Origin: Paulinella micropora
Taxonomy: Eukaryota > Cercozoa > Imbricatea > Euglyphida
Direction: 5' to 3'
Length of the DNA: 64,000 nt
NCBI GenBank assembly: GCA_009731375.1
Contig: BJOX01000303.1
Location: 128,750-192,749 of the forward strand
Below are positions 29,489 through 40,018 of this stretch, one piece after another. The notes below the pieces were generated by a model that was not told the DNA's origin, did no database searches, and worked only from the letters and a program-made list of their open reading frames with translations. Each line of letters starts with the position of its first letter. Position 1 is the stretch's first letter. The position numbers and the translations under genes are program-made.

Positions 29489-30669
29489 ACGTCTTCATAC
29501 CAAGACAAGCTGACGTACACATCGGCACTGCCTGTAGTGGTCGAGGCTGCCAGACACAGCACTTCCCCGGGCCCAACGCTGATGTCCAGCTTGCTCAAGT
29601 CTAGCGAAGCGGCGGCCGAGCCGCTCGAGGACACGACGCACGCCGCGGCCACATTGCCACCGCTGACGTTCACCAAGCTCGTGCTGTACTCAGTATTAGA
29701 AGCGGCCGAGTCGTGGTTCGCGTAGGTCGGCGCGCTGCCCAACGTGGCCTGGGTCAGCACGCGCAGGGTCACTGGTTTTGCGCCACTTACGACGGCGACC
29801 GTCAGCAGCAGCAGGTACAGCACGTCGTTGTTGGCCAGGGCCCCAATCAAGTACTTGTTGCGGATGGTCAGCACGTTCTGTTCGGTGGCGCCGATGGTCT
29901 GCATGGTGGGACGAGCGAAGGTCAGTCCCAACTGCCGCACGAAGCCCTCGACAAAGACGCCGACCGAGGCGCTGCGCAGCTGCGCGCTCGCGCCAATCGT
30001 CTGCAGACGGAAAGGCAGCGAAGCGTTCGACAGCGACGGCAGGGTATTGGCGCCCGCGTGGCGTATGCGGTGCACAGGCACGAGGGCGCCGTCCAGCTGC
30101 CGTTCGGTCGAGAAGACGATGGCGCCAAAGCCCAAGTATTGGAATTTGACTTCGAAGATATTGCCCTTTGACCAGTCCTTGCGATCTAAGCTGTCGCCGC
30201 CGAGACAGGTATCCAGGTTCCAGTTCTTTTGGTCGATGTACGTGTCCACGCCCGCGTTGCGGTGCAGGATGCGCAGCCGGTTGGACTGTGTCTGGTCCTG
30301 CACAAAGAAGAACCCGTTGGAGTCGTCGCCGATGCCCGCCAGCGCCGAGTTGGCTACATTCGGCGACGCAGGAAAGATGACAGTGAAGCGGCAGACAAGC
30401 CCTTGTCCCGCTCGGTACTTGCAGCGCCTGAGGCTCTGGGCCTGTGCCGTGCCGCTCAGCGAAACCAGGCCGTTGGCGCAGGCCACCGGGCCAGAGGTAG
30501 TGAACTTGCGCGGGTTGAGCGAGCCAGCGTAAGGGAAAGCCTCCTGCAAGAGCGGCGTAGGGTACGCGACCTTGTGCTCTCCAAAGGCCGTGGTCATGGA
30601 GGGCAATGGCTTGGTCTCGATGGTGTCCTCCAGCCGCAGCCGTTTCGCGCCGCCGAGCGTCAGTGACAT
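29485..30669 (-). CDS. Beta-rich virion protein of 394 residues
   Basis: Intact frame from MSLTLGGAKRLRLEDTIETK. The central part has a recognisable pattern: GIGDDSNGFFFVQDQ, RLRILHRNAGVD, GNIFEVKFQYLGFGAIVFS, LVPVHRIRHAGANTLPS and NASLPFRLQ. I associate it with a beta-sandwich structural domain found in virion or tail proteins of protist DNA viruses and phages (memory, not search). The C-terminal third is a second Ser/Thr-rich beta domain ending VSLSWYEDV. The KRLRLED start resembles the KRRRLDG start of the fibre gene, suggesting a shared assembly signal. Confidence 0.6.
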   Translation of the reverse strand: MSLTLGGAKRLRLEDTIETKPLPSMTTAFGEHKVAYPTPLLQEAFPYAGSLNPRKFTTSGPVACANGLVSLSGTAQAQSLRRCKYRAGQGLVCRFTVIFPASPNVANSALAGIGDDSNGFFFVQDQTQSNRLRILHRNAGVDTYIDQKNWNLDTCLGGDSLDRKDWSKGNIFEVKFQYLGFGAIVFSTERQLDGALVPVHRIRHAGANTLPSLSNASLPFRLQTIGASAQLRSASVGVFVEGFVRQLGLTFARPTMQTIGATEQNVLTIRNKYLIGALANNDVLYLLLLTVAVVSGAKPVTLRVLTQATLGSAPTYANHDSAASNTEYSTSLVNVSGGNVAAACVVSSSGSAAASLDLSKLDISVGPGEVLCLAASTTTGSADVYVSLSWYEDV

Positions 30670-30729
30670 TTTTTTATTCTGTTATTTGTTAGTAGTTAGT
30701 GACCGGGAAAATAAGTTTTTTGTACAAAA

Positions 30730-31554
30730 ATGAGCTCCCTGCGCAACATTAGCAAAATAAACCTGCTGGTCAGGAGCAAGGACCGGGACAGGGTACAGGG
30801 AGCGGGCGATTTAGCAGAGTTCCGGCTGCCCTTGTCGGAGGCTCTCGAGGGCCGGTACAAGCTCATTTGGGCCACGGTGCCCAACGCGCTGTACAACGTG
30901 AATTCGAAAAACAACAAGCTGTACCTAACCAGCACGGCCACGGGCGACGTGACCATCACGATCCCGTCACAGAATTACACTGGTGAGACCTTGGCCGACG
31001 CGCTGCAGAGTTTGCTGATCAACGAAGGGTACGTGCAGCCCGGGCAGACGATCGGCATCACGTACCTCGATACCCGCCTCAAGCTGCAGTTTACGTTGAG
31101 CGCAGGCGCAGAGTTCAAGATCTACTGCAGGCAATCCGACAAGAACAGCGCGCACGCGGTGCTCGGCTTCGAGACTTCGGCACAGGACGCAGAGACTTGG
31201 CTGACGCAGGGGCAGACCAGGGTCTTGCCCAACGTGGTGGCGCTGGGCCTGCCGACTAGCCTTGGCATCCGGATCAAGGAGTGCTCGAGTCTAGCCTACT
31301 CGGTCGGCGGCTTGTACGAAGTGTGGAACGGCAGCAGCGTCACGCGCGGCACCAAGGATCACTCGGCCAGCCTGATCATTCCGTTCTTGACCTCGAGCGG
31401 TGGCTATCAGTCTAGCGCCCAGGACAGGCACGACCAGCACGTCTACTTTCCTAGCCCGACCAAGTATCTCAACATCCAGGTCGTGTCGCCGGACACGCGC
31501 GACAAGGTTGACCTCAATGGAGCAGACTGGGAAATGCTGCTGAGCAAGGCGTGA
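30730..31554 (+). CDS. Minor capsid (penton) protein, single jelly-roll
   Basis: Intact 274-codon gene. MSSLRNISKINLLVRSKDRD, then YKLIWATVPNALYNVNSKNN, ITIPSQNYTGETLADALQ and ITYLDTRLKLQFTLSAGA, ending NGADWEMLLSKA. The N-Y-T-G-x-x-L-A-x-x-L pattern followed by a short beta pair is characteristic of penton proteins of polinton-like viruses, virophages and adintoviruses. It would form the five-fold vertices with the double jelly-roll capsid protein. Divergently transcribed from the beta-rich virion gene, with an AT-rich spacer between them. Confidence 0.75.
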   Translation: MSSLRNISKINLLVRSKDRDRVQGAGDLAEFRLPLSEALEGRYKLIWATVPNALYNVNSKNNKLYLTSTATGDVTITIPSQNYTGETLADALQSLLINEGYVQPGQTIGITYLDTRLKLQFTLSAGAEFKIYCRQSDKNSAHAVLGFETSAQDAETWLTQGQTRVLPNVVALGLPTSLGIRIKECSSLAYSVGGLYEVWNGSSVTRGTKDHSASLIIPFLTSSGGYQSSAQDRHDQHVYFPSPTKYLNIQVVSPDTRDKVDLNGADWEMLLSKA

Positions 31555-31612
31555 ATTTTTTTTTAATCTTTATGAGAAGACAAGATATAGAGAAAGCAAG
31601 AAAAAAAACGGT

Positions 31613-31888
31613 ATGTCCGGTCGTGGCCCCCGATCCGATATCAAACATCGTGTAGCTAGTGCCAGGGCGGCTTACGGACGACCCAATCCCAGGCCACGCA
31701 GGAGAGCACCAGCACCAGCGGCAGCGGCAGCAGCACCGCCACCGGGCCCAGTCGAGCGGCACCACCACGACCCAGTCGAGTACACACGCTACCTGCTGGC
31801 CCTGACCAAGAAGAAGAAGAACAGCTCCGGTGTGCCGGCCTTCAAGCCAAAAGCGGCCAGGCGAAAGAAGAAGAAGACGAAAATTTAA
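31613..31888 (+). CDS. Small basic core-like protein
   Basis: 91 residues: MSGRGPRSDIKHRVASARAA, a Pro/Ala-rich middle, and a C-terminus with two Lys clusters (LTKKKKNSSG, AARRKKKKTKI). Composition suggests a DNA-condensing core protein analogous in role to adenoviral core proteins; no homology is claimed. Confidence 0.6.
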   Translation: MSGRGPRSDIKHRVASARAAYGRPNPRPRRRAPAPAAAAAAPPPGPVERHHHDPVEYTRYLLALTKKKKNSSGVPAFKPKAARRKKKKTKI

Positions 31889-31915
31889 ATCGTGTCACAA
31901 ACTTTCTTTTAACAG

Positions 31916-31926
31916 ACGGAAAAAAG
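31916..31926 (+). promoter_or_regulatory. Shared leader motif ACGGAAAAAAG, second copy
   Basis: Same 11-mer as at 24300-24310, here 4 bases before ATGGACGAG of the next gene and preceded by a CTTTCTTTTAACAG pyrimidine tract. Confidence 0.4.
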
Positions 31927-31930
31927 AAGG

Positions 31931-32568
31931 ATGGACGAGAAAGTCGTGATGCCGCGGGAGGACTCGCATGACTCGGATGACTCGGACGTAAAGCGAGAGG
32001 AAGAAAAATGGTCCTCGCGCCACGAGTCTTATTTTGCCAGCGTGGTGGACGAATGCGCGCTGCACGCGCGCCTCAACAACTCAGCTGGCTATTTTTACTA
32101 CAACAAGTTCCTGATCTTCGGGCTGCTGGCTACTATCGTGCCGGCGATCTGCTCCGTTATCGTCGGCAACTTCGGCTTCAAGGCGTGCGAAGCGGGCCGG
32201 GCCGGCTGATCCTGGTGGCCATCATCTCCTGCATCAACAGCTTTTTCAACTTTGGTCAAAAAGCGGAGCGCCACTTCTCCTGTGAGATCCTGTTCGAGAT
32301 GGTCAAGAACGAACTGTCAGTCGAAATGGCCAAGAAGAGGCGCTTTAGATTAGCAGCGGACAGGCTGCTGGTCAAGATTACCATGGCCCTGGAGAAAGTG
32401 CGTTCGAACGAGCAGGTCATACCGGGCCCGGTGCTTTGGGCGCACCGCCTGGACCGCGAGAAGCTGGCCAAAGCGCGCGCGCAGATGGTCACGAGCGGTG
32501 ACCCTGTTAGGATCCACCATGGCACGCCCGTGACGCTGGGCAGGCACTTGATCCCGATGCCTACATGA
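31931..32568 (+). pseudogene. Two-helix membrane protein (SLATT-like), one frameshift
   Basis: Acidic N-terminus (MDEKVVMPREDSHDSDDSD), first membrane helix KFLIFGLLATIVPAICSVIV, then after a one-base shift near 32205 a second helix LILVAIISCINSFFNF. A cytosolic helical region follows (ERHFSCEILFEMVKNELSVE, LLVKITMALEKVRSN) and a soluble tail. Two close membrane helices plus a long helical pair resemble the SLATT/DUF4231 class, known in virus and defence contexts; assignment is by topology only. The stop overlaps the converging gene by 8 bases. Confidence 0.55.
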
Positions 32569-32908
32569 CCGTGCAGACCTTGGGACACAGCTCGCAGCAG
32601 TTGGAAGCGAGGGCGGCCTTCACGAGCTCCCAGATGACATCGACCACGGGCGGGATCAGCTTGTCCACGTTGTCGTCGGGACACAAGTGCACGAGCACTG
32701 AAATAAGGATCTGCTTCTTCTCCTCACCAGATTGGTTAGTGTAGAGAGCAAGGTACTTGACCCCGTGGACAATGAGCTGCGGCACGCTCTGCCAGGAGAA
32801 ATCGCTGTAGCTGCGCTTGAGCTCGAGTGCGAGCTCGTGCGAGGTTACGGTGATGGACTCTGGCGACGCGGGCATCAGCCGTTGTTCGGTCTTACGTCTT
32901 TGCAACAT
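32561..32908 (-). CDS. Unrecognised helical protein of 115 residues
   Basis: Intact: MLQRRKTEQRLMPASPESIT, then FSWQSVPQLIVHGVKYLALY, SGEEKKQILISVLVHLC and LIPPVVDVIWELVKAA. The KKxxxxxVLxxL followed by PPxVDxxxxLVK layout resembles a small conserved family I have seen in large protist viruses, but I cannot name it. It is divergent from ribonucleotide reductase copy B across a 78-base AT-rich spacer. Confidence 0.55.
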   Translation of the reverse strand: MLQRRKTEQRLMPASPESITVTSHELALELKRSYSDFSWQSVPQLIVHGVKYLALYTNQSGEEKKQILISVLVHLCPDDNVDKLIPPVVDVIWELVKAALASNCCELCPKVCTVM

Positions 32909-32986
32909 AGTTAGTCTTTGTTTCTGTTTTGCGCCATAAGAAAAAAATATATCCTCTTTCCCTTTATAGTATTAAAAAGAGAGTAA

Positions 32987-33999
32987 ATGGCCTTGCTGGA
33001 ACTGGACAATAGGCAGTTGAACGAATGGACACTGAAGAAAAACTGCTCGTGCCGGAAGAATCGCGATTTTGTCTCTTCCCGATACGGCGTCCGGACCTAT
33101 TCATTCTATGAAGCTTCCCTGCGTTCGTTCTGGACAGCAGATGAGCTAGACCTAAGCCGGGAACAGGCCGATTTCAAGAAACTGAGTGCGGACGAGCAGC
33201 ATTTTATTAAGATGGTGCTGGGCTTCTTTGCTAGCTCGGACGACATCATCCAAGAGAACCTGGCCGCTAATTTTTGGCCGAGGTGCAATATTCCGAAGCG
33301 AGACTTTTTTATTCTTACCAGATCTTTAATGAAGCCGAACACTCGCGGACCTACAGCTTGTTGATCGACACGATCATCAGCGACCAGCCAGAGAAGGACA
33401 AGCTGTTCAATGCGATCACGCAGGTCCCGACCGTGTCCCAAAAAGCCAAGTGGGCGCTGCAGTGGCTCAGCCCGGCCCGGTCTTCGTTTGCCGAGCGGCT
33501 GGTGGCGTTCGCTTGTGTGGAACTTGTCCAGTTTGCCTCTTCTTTCGCCTCCATCTTTTGGCTTAAACAAAAGCACCCGGGCCTGCTGCAGGGCCTGTGC
33601 ACCTCGAACGAGTTTATTGCGCGGGACGAGACACAGCACGGCCTGTTCGCGTGCCACTTGTACAAGCACCACGTGTCGAACAAGCTGCAGATGTCGCGCA
33701 TTTTCCAGATCGTGGCGGGCTGCGTCGAGGTCGAACGGAGGTTCATCAGCGAGTCGCTGCCGGTGGCCTTGTTGGGCTTGAACGCCACGCTGATGGAGCG
33801 GTACGTTGAGTTCGTGGCGGACGGCCTGCTGCAGAACTTGGGCCTGAGCGAAAAGCTGTACGGAGTGGCCAAGTGCCCTTTGCCCTTCATGGAGCAGCTA
33901 GGCGTGGTAGGCAAGACAAACTTTTTCGAGAAAAGAGTGAGCGAGTACGCGCGGGCGCCAGCCAAGGAGCCCGAATGGGGCCTAGACAAAGACTTTTAG
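32987..33999 (+). pseudogene. Ribonucleotide reductase small subunit, copy B
   Basis: About 337 codons once a single-base slip at the T5 run (33271-33275) is allowed. Marks: SRYGVRTYSFYEASLRSFW, DELDLSREQADF, GFFASSDDIIQENL, ARLFYSYQ with the radical Tyr, FNEAEHSRTYSLLIDTII, ARDETQHGLFACHLY, and a C-terminal tail ending LDKDF. It differs clearly from copy A in the metal-site helices (for example DETQHG against DEGLHC) and lacks its long N-terminal extension, so the two are old paralogues or separate acquisitions rather than a recent duplication. Confidence 0.88.
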
Positions 34000-34268
34000 C
34001 CATTGATGGTGTCTGGCATCTCTACGATCGTCTCTTCTAGTGCAGTTTCGGTGTGGGCGGCTGCCTCGGCTGCTGCCGCCTCTGCTTTCTCTTGTTGTTG
34101 AATGAGCGTCTTAACTTGCTCGCGCATCACCTTGCAATCACAGACCTTTTCACAGAGCCCAATCTGCAGCTGTAACTTCTCTCGTTCGACCGCCAGTATC
34201 CGGCGGCGGGCTAGGCACGCGGCCAGCTCGTTCTCGTTCTCGGCTAGTGCTTGTCGCAACGCGTCCAT
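33996..34268 (-). CDS. Coiled-coil protein of 90 residues
   Basis: MDALRQALAENENELAACLA, then heptad-rich EREKLQLQIGLCEKVCDCK and VKTLIQQQEKAEAAAAEAA, ending MPDTING. Intact. Its stop overlaps the stop of ribonucleotide reductase copy B (converging genes). Role unknown. Confidence 0.6.
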   Translation of the reverse strand: MDALRQALAENENELAACLARRRILAVEREKLQLQIGLCEKVCDCKVMREQVKTLIQQQEKAEAAAAEAAAHTETALEETIVEMPDTING

Positions 34269-34335
34269 TTCTTTTTTAATTAAAAAATACAGAATCGAAA
34301 GAAGAAAAAAAATCAGCCCGGGATCTCCGTAATGG

Positions 34336-36351
34336 TCAGTGACACTCTACCTCTCGAATAAGCAGTCGAACCGCCGAAAGGCTCCACGTGACAGCACCCT
34401 GTGTGTCGCCATAAGCTTCGAACCATATATACTCATTTGCCGCCACTTCCATGATACCCGACAGGCCGGGCGCGGTGATCCGCCCGTTGCCATGAAGCCC
34501 ATGGGCGCCAACTGACACCTGAAAATTGGCTTCTGTCTGCTGTACGCCGGAGCTTGAGGCGGGTCTCACTGCATTCCTTTCGACCCAGACATCGTAATAG
34601 GCGCCACTGGTCGGCGGGTTGTTGGTAGCCGCTGCCGAAGTAATAAACTTGAACGAGGCAGTGATCAGCCATTTCCTGCCAGTGGGCATACCGGACGTGT
34701 TCTGCCAGGTCGTGAAGCCGTTGGCATGGCTTACGGTGATGTTGCCGTATATGGGCGCCAGCCTCACTACGCCATCGACCGGGATCTTCCTGCCAGTTCG
34801 ACTATTAACAGAGACGGCCGTGTCACTCGTCAGCCAGTGGCCACGGTCCCAGGTGCCCAGTTCGAACTCGCCGAGGTCGTTGATTTGGAGCACACGGTCC
34901 GTGCCGGCAGAGGGTAGCGCGGTCGGCAGCTTCAGCGTGTTTGTGCCGCACATGATCGAATCCACACCCGTGAGGCCCGTGGCATTGACCGACACGCACT
35001 CGGACTCAACGACGGGTGCAAAGGTCCCCACAGTTGCCTGGGTACTCGAATTTGTCGAAGTGACGATAAACCGGTGGTAGTAATAGAACGCGGTCGAAGC
35101 GGGTGCGCTCGAGTTCAGGGTCTGTAACGTCGTGGTAAAAGAGAAGTTACCGGACCAGACCAGTGTCCAGGTACTGCCATTGTCCGACCCCGCCAACGTG
35201 AAGCTTTTGGTTGAGCTACTGAGAGAAGAGGTATTAGTCAAGCGAAGCTCGTGATTCTGTAACGGCGCCGCTGGTGCTGGAGCGTAAAGTGTTCGCCGTA
35301 CACGTTGCCGCCGCCTACGTTGGCAACGGCGTTGTTTGTCGTGTTGATACTCCCGTCCGAGTTGTAGTTGCCGAGGCTAGTCCAGCTATTGGCAGCGACA
35401 CCATCGAAAACTCTATAGCTCTCTTGGCCTACAACTGCGGAAGAGTGGCTGAGCACCCAGTTAGGGTCTGTGGTAGGCATATAAGTCATATAGGCCGGCA
35501 TGGAAGTCCAGGTCGGCAGCGCCACCGAGCCAGAAGTCACAACCGTGGTGGAAGTGCTCTGGGGCACCATCTGCCCTGCAGAAGTCAGGCTCAGAACGGC
35601 GGTCTGGGCCGGCGTGGAGGCTGGCAACAACGAGCTGGCCGCAAGCTGACCCGCCGAGTCCAGCGTGACCAAAGACGTCGAGCCGGGCAGGCTAGCAGGT
35701 ACTCTGACAGAAGAGGCGGCTAGCTGCCCTCCGCTGGACAGGGAGACGAAGGACGTGTTGGACGGCAGCGCAATAGGCAGACTCAGCGCGACCGCCCCGG
35801 TGCTCGCGATCGTAGAGGCGCCGATCGTTAATGGCGACGTGTGTGCGTGCGACTCCGGGTTCGAGCCGATCACGATATAGCCATCAGCGTCGATCGCGAA
35901 TGCCTGTTTCCCTGTCCAAAACCTAGGCTTGATCTCCGCGATGCGTATATAACCATTTCCACCAGCGTTGACATAGAGCGATTCTGTGACAAAGCGGTAG
36001 ACTTTGTAGTAGCCCTGGCTGGTGAGTGTGAAGGTTCTGTAAATCTCGCTGGTTAGCCAAGTAGGCATGTCGCTGCCGGAACGATACAACTCTGTCCAAG
36101 TAGTAGGAGTAGCGGATGCTTCGTTTGAGCCAAAAACTGCTATGCGCCGCGGCCAGGTAGAATACTGGTAGGTAGGATCACCACCTGGGTGCAGGCGCGG
36201 GTACCAGTCAAAGTCCTTCAGGCGCATGCTAGTCCCGTCCACGAGACGCAGCTGAAACCAATCTCCCTGTACCCCGTTAGTTGACTGCACAGTGTAACCG
36301 AGACCAGTGACGAGCGATGCAGTGTAGACTTCGCTGCTGTTGTAAAATATC
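34336..36351 (-). pseudogene. Giant fibre gene, 3' half (interrupted)
   Basis: Two ORFs in different frames (36290-35238 and 35241-34336). The first has a galactose-binding/discoidin-like beta domain, then repeated shaft units of the form LPxSLPxxTSLVxLxSxGQLAAS, and a second discoidin-like domain. The second ORF continues this domain and ends in a C-terminal head (WLITASFKFITS, GIMEVAANEYIWFEAYG). The 5' edge lies at 36351, where the 18.8-kb element begins; the other half is 55184-58402. Such proteins form receptor-binding spikes. Host and receptor are unknown. Confidence 0.65.
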
Positions 36352-36353
36352 TT

Positions 36354-36385
36354 GACACGTTCGCACTTTTCAAGTACACTATCTG
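36354..36385 (+). repeat. Left terminal inverted repeat
   Basis: 32 bases matching the right end in inverse orientation, with 29 contiguous identities. Outside lies the fibre gene, inside unrelated sequence. From 36386 to 36980 I see no gene. Confidence 0.75.
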
Positions 36386-36980
36386 CTTTTTGCTGTTTAT
36401 GGCTTCTATTTTCAGAAGCATGCCTGCCGCGAGCAATCTTTTGTGATCACATTGCTTCTCCCCATATTTGCTTTGTACTTACCACGTTTCAAGTCCATAG
36501 TGTCACTTCTCTGGTTGGCGGCGGCTCAAAACAGTCGCGGCAGGTCGCGGCAAAAGTCCGTTTTTTACTAGATAGTGTTGAGGGGGGTCCCGGACATTAT
36601 TATTCAAATATTTTGCTGTAAATAATTTTTTCACATCGGATCAGGACCCTTAGCACGTTGATACAATTTTTGTCGCGGTGGTAACGCGTTCAAGGTGCAG
36701 ACGAAAGTATCGCGGCAAAGTCACGGCACAGACTTTTCCAAACTCACGGCTCTAGCCTTTCCCTGTGGCTAAAACGTAATTTCACAAGCTCAGACTTGCG
36801 GCACTTACTTGATATCGCTTAAAAAGCGTTTCCTATCCTTGGTAACGGACACTTGCTTTGTTGCTTTGCGGCGTTCGGTTTCGGAGACTAGGTCCTAGAT
36901 TTACCCATAAAGTTGTCCGATGGAGCTTTTGAGCCAAGCACGACCCCGATGTCATTCTAGATCTTCTCATGTTACCCTTT

Positions 36981-37493
36981 CAAAACCTTTATAGTGAGCA
37001 AAACCAACCGCTTATAGGGCATATACAGATGAACAATCATGAAAATAACCTGTATCCAGATTTTCACTGCCGCGACCGCCGCGACTTTCGCGGCACAAAG
37101 AGAACAAGAAATGAAAAGCGACTGGATGTATCAAAGACAGAAACCATAATTCTTGTCTATGCACTGGGACTGCGTTTGGACCTAATGCACTGGTCCGCGG
37201 GCCTCTTTGACGAGTGAGGAAGCGAATTTTACCAGGCGGCCAATATTGACGGCGCATGCGCCGCCGCCGCATAAATACATTTCTTGCTTACAAAAGACAT
37301 ACATACAGAAAATCCCTTGTGATAAGCTCGCAAATTATTTCAAACAAATATGGACTCATGTTCATGCAGATACACGTGCTCGAAGACCTGCCAGACAGCC
37401 TTGCTGGTCGCGGCAGCACCGAATGTCTTCGCGGCGCGAAGGCTGCGGCGCCGCCCCATAAACATAGTTTTCACGTAAAAATAATGATCAAAA
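36981..37493 (+). repeat. Segmental duplication, unit 1
   Basis: Nearly identical to 39493-39993 (same orientation), with one small indel near 37137. A third, more diverged version of its second half lies at about 37500-37830, and another piece recurs at 54000-54110. It carries no supportable protein. Confidence 0.85.
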
Positions 37494-37838
37494 CGTATTC
37501 TAAACACCTGCATCCTTCCTTTGAAAACCGATAAACCTTTGCAATGATAAACTAAGACAAACTTGCAAATAAACTTTATCAAAACAGTGCTGTATATGTA
37601 ATACCATGCCCTGCAGCCAATCTACGAGCCAGGCTGTCGGGAACAATAAATCCCTTTGTTTAAGCTCGCAAACTACTTCAAACAAATATCGATTCATATG
37701 CATGCAGCTACACGTGGTTGAAGCGCTGCCGCAGTGGCTTACCTGTCGCAGTAGCACGCACCAAATGTCTTGGCGGCGGGCTGCGGCGCCGGTTCCGCCC
37801 CATGAAAATATTCTTCACTCAAAAATAATATTCACAAT

Positions 37839-39480
37839 ATGCCGGGGCGGCTCGGCTCGCTGTCTCTTGCCGTTTGGACTCAAAGCAGTGTGTTTGGGCC
37901 GCCCCAGCCGGGTCCTGCCAGCGTGCAGGAGAAAATCGTTCAGCGGGTTGCAGGGTTAGGGTTATTAGGGTTAGGGTTAGGGTTAGGGTTAGGGTTAGGG
38001 TTAGGCCATGTGAACCAACGCTTGGCTTGCTGGGCTCGGCATTCGAGGACGGGTCGGGCAACCGGCTGCCTTCTTCAGCTCCCCAACACCGGCTCACTGC
38101 AGCAACTGCCGGCAGAGGGCGAGGAGGAAAGATGTCCCGGTCACGGTTGCAGTCACATAAGCTTCAAGGCACACCTTGCGGGATAAGGGCCCGTTTGAAC
38201 TCAAACCTGCGGCCGCGAGCTCCAAACTTCAATAAGGGCCGGAGCAAGGGTCCAACCACGCAGAACCTAGCCAGGGCTTCATTCGGACCACTTGCGGCGG
38301 AGGCCGGCGAGCTCACGGCAGAGGCCATTCCTCAAGGCAACGGTTAGGTTTAGGGTTAGGGTTAGGGTTCAGCACCCCACCAGGCTGCCGGGCTATGCCG
38401 GGGCGGCTTGGCTCGCTGTCTCTCGCCGTTTGGACTCAAAGCAGTGTGTTTGGGCCGCCCCGGCCGGGTCCTGACAGCGTGCCGGAGAAAATAGTTTATC
38501 GGGTTGCAGGGTTAGGGTTAGGGATAGGGTTAGGGTTAGGGTTAGGGTTAGGGTTAGGCCGTGTGAACCAACGCTCGGCTTGCTGGGCTCGGCATTGGAG
38601 GACGGGTCGGGCGACCGGCTGCCTTCTTCAGCTCCCCAACACCGGCTCACTGCAGCAACTGCCGGCAGAGGGCGAGGAGGAAAGATGTCCCGGTCACGGG
38701 TGCAGTCACATAAGCTTCAAGGCACACCTTGCGGGATAAGGGCCCGTTTGAACTCAAACCTGCGGCCGCGAGCTCCAAACTTCAATAAGGGCCGGAGCAA
38801 GGGTCCAACCACGCAGAACCTAGCCAGGGCTTCATTCGGACCACTTGCGGCGGAGGCCGGCGAGCTCACGGCAGAGGCCATTCCTCAAGGCAACGGTTAG
38901 GTTTAGGGTTAGGGTTAGGGTTCAGCACCCCACCAGGCTGCCGGGCTATGCCGGGGCGGCTTGGCTCGCTGTCTCTCGCCGTTTGGACTCAAAGCAGTGT
39001 GTTTGGGCCGCCCCGGCCGGGTCCTGACAGCGTGCCGGAGAAAATAGTTTATCGGGTTGCAGGGTTAGGGTTAGGGATAGGGTTAGGGTTAGGGTTAGGG
39101 TTAGGGTTAGGCCGTGTGAACCAACGCTCGGCTTGCTGGGCTCGGCATTGGAGGACGGGTCGGGCGACCGGCTGCCTTCTTCAGCTCCCCAACACCGGCT
39201 CACTGCAGCAACTGCCGGCAGAGGGCGAGGAGGAAAGATGTCCCGGTCACGGGTGCAGTCACATAAGCTTCAAGGCACACCTTGCGGGATAAGGGCCCGT
39301 TTGAACTCAAACCTGCGGCCGCGAGCTCCAAACTTTAATACGGGCCGGATGAAGGATCCAATGACGCAGAACCTAGCCAGGGCCTCGTTCGGACCACTTG
39401 CGGTGGAGGCTGGCGAGCTCACGGCAGAGGCCATTCCTCAAGGCAAGGGTTAGGGTTAGGGTTAGGGCTCGCTGTCTCTC
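37839..39480 (+). repeat. Tandem 553-bp units with TTAGGG tracts (first block)
   Basis: Three units (starting 37839, 38395, 38948). Each carries a run of six to eight TTAGGG (37953-38004, 38508-38558, 39061-39111) and a shorter TTTAGGG/TTAGGG run near the unit end. Period 553-556 bp with very high identity. The LGLGLG and TLTLTL ORFs are repeat artefacts. The motif is the vertebrate/fungal/many-protist telomere repeat, here clearly interstitial. Confidence 0.93.
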
Positions 39481-39492
39481 GCCGTTATCTTT

Positions 39493-39993
39493 CAAAACCT
39501 TTACAGTGAGCACAACCAACCGCTTATAGGGTATATACAGATGAACAATCATGAAAATAACCTGTATCCAGATTTTCACTGCCGCGACCGCCGCGACGTT
39601 CGCGGCACAAAGAGAACAAGAAATGAAAAGCGACTGGATGTATCAAAGACGGAATGTTTATGCACTGGGACTGCGTTTGGACCTAATGCGCTGGTCCGCG
39701 GGCCTCTTGGACGAGTGAGGAAGCGAACTTTACCAGGCGGCCAATATTGACGGCGCATGCGCCGCCGCCGCATAAATACATTTCTTGCTTACAAAAGACA
39801 TACATACAGAAAATCCCTTGTGATAAGCTCGCAAATTATTTCAAACAAATATGGACTCATGTTCATGCAGATACACGTGCTCGAAGACCTGCCAGACAGC
39901 CTTGCTAGTCGCGGCAGCACCGAATGTCTTCGCGGCGCGAAGGCTGCGGCGCCGCCCCATAAACATAGTTTTCACGTAAAAATAATGATCAAA
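39493..39993 (+). repeat. Segmental duplication, unit 2
   Basis: Copy of 36981-37493, inserted between two blocks of the telomere-like tandem array and ending at a 10-base N spacer (39994-40003), so its right border is an assembly join. Confidence 0.85.
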
Positions 39994-40018
39994 NNNNNNN
40001 NNNTCGGCGCCTGCGGCT

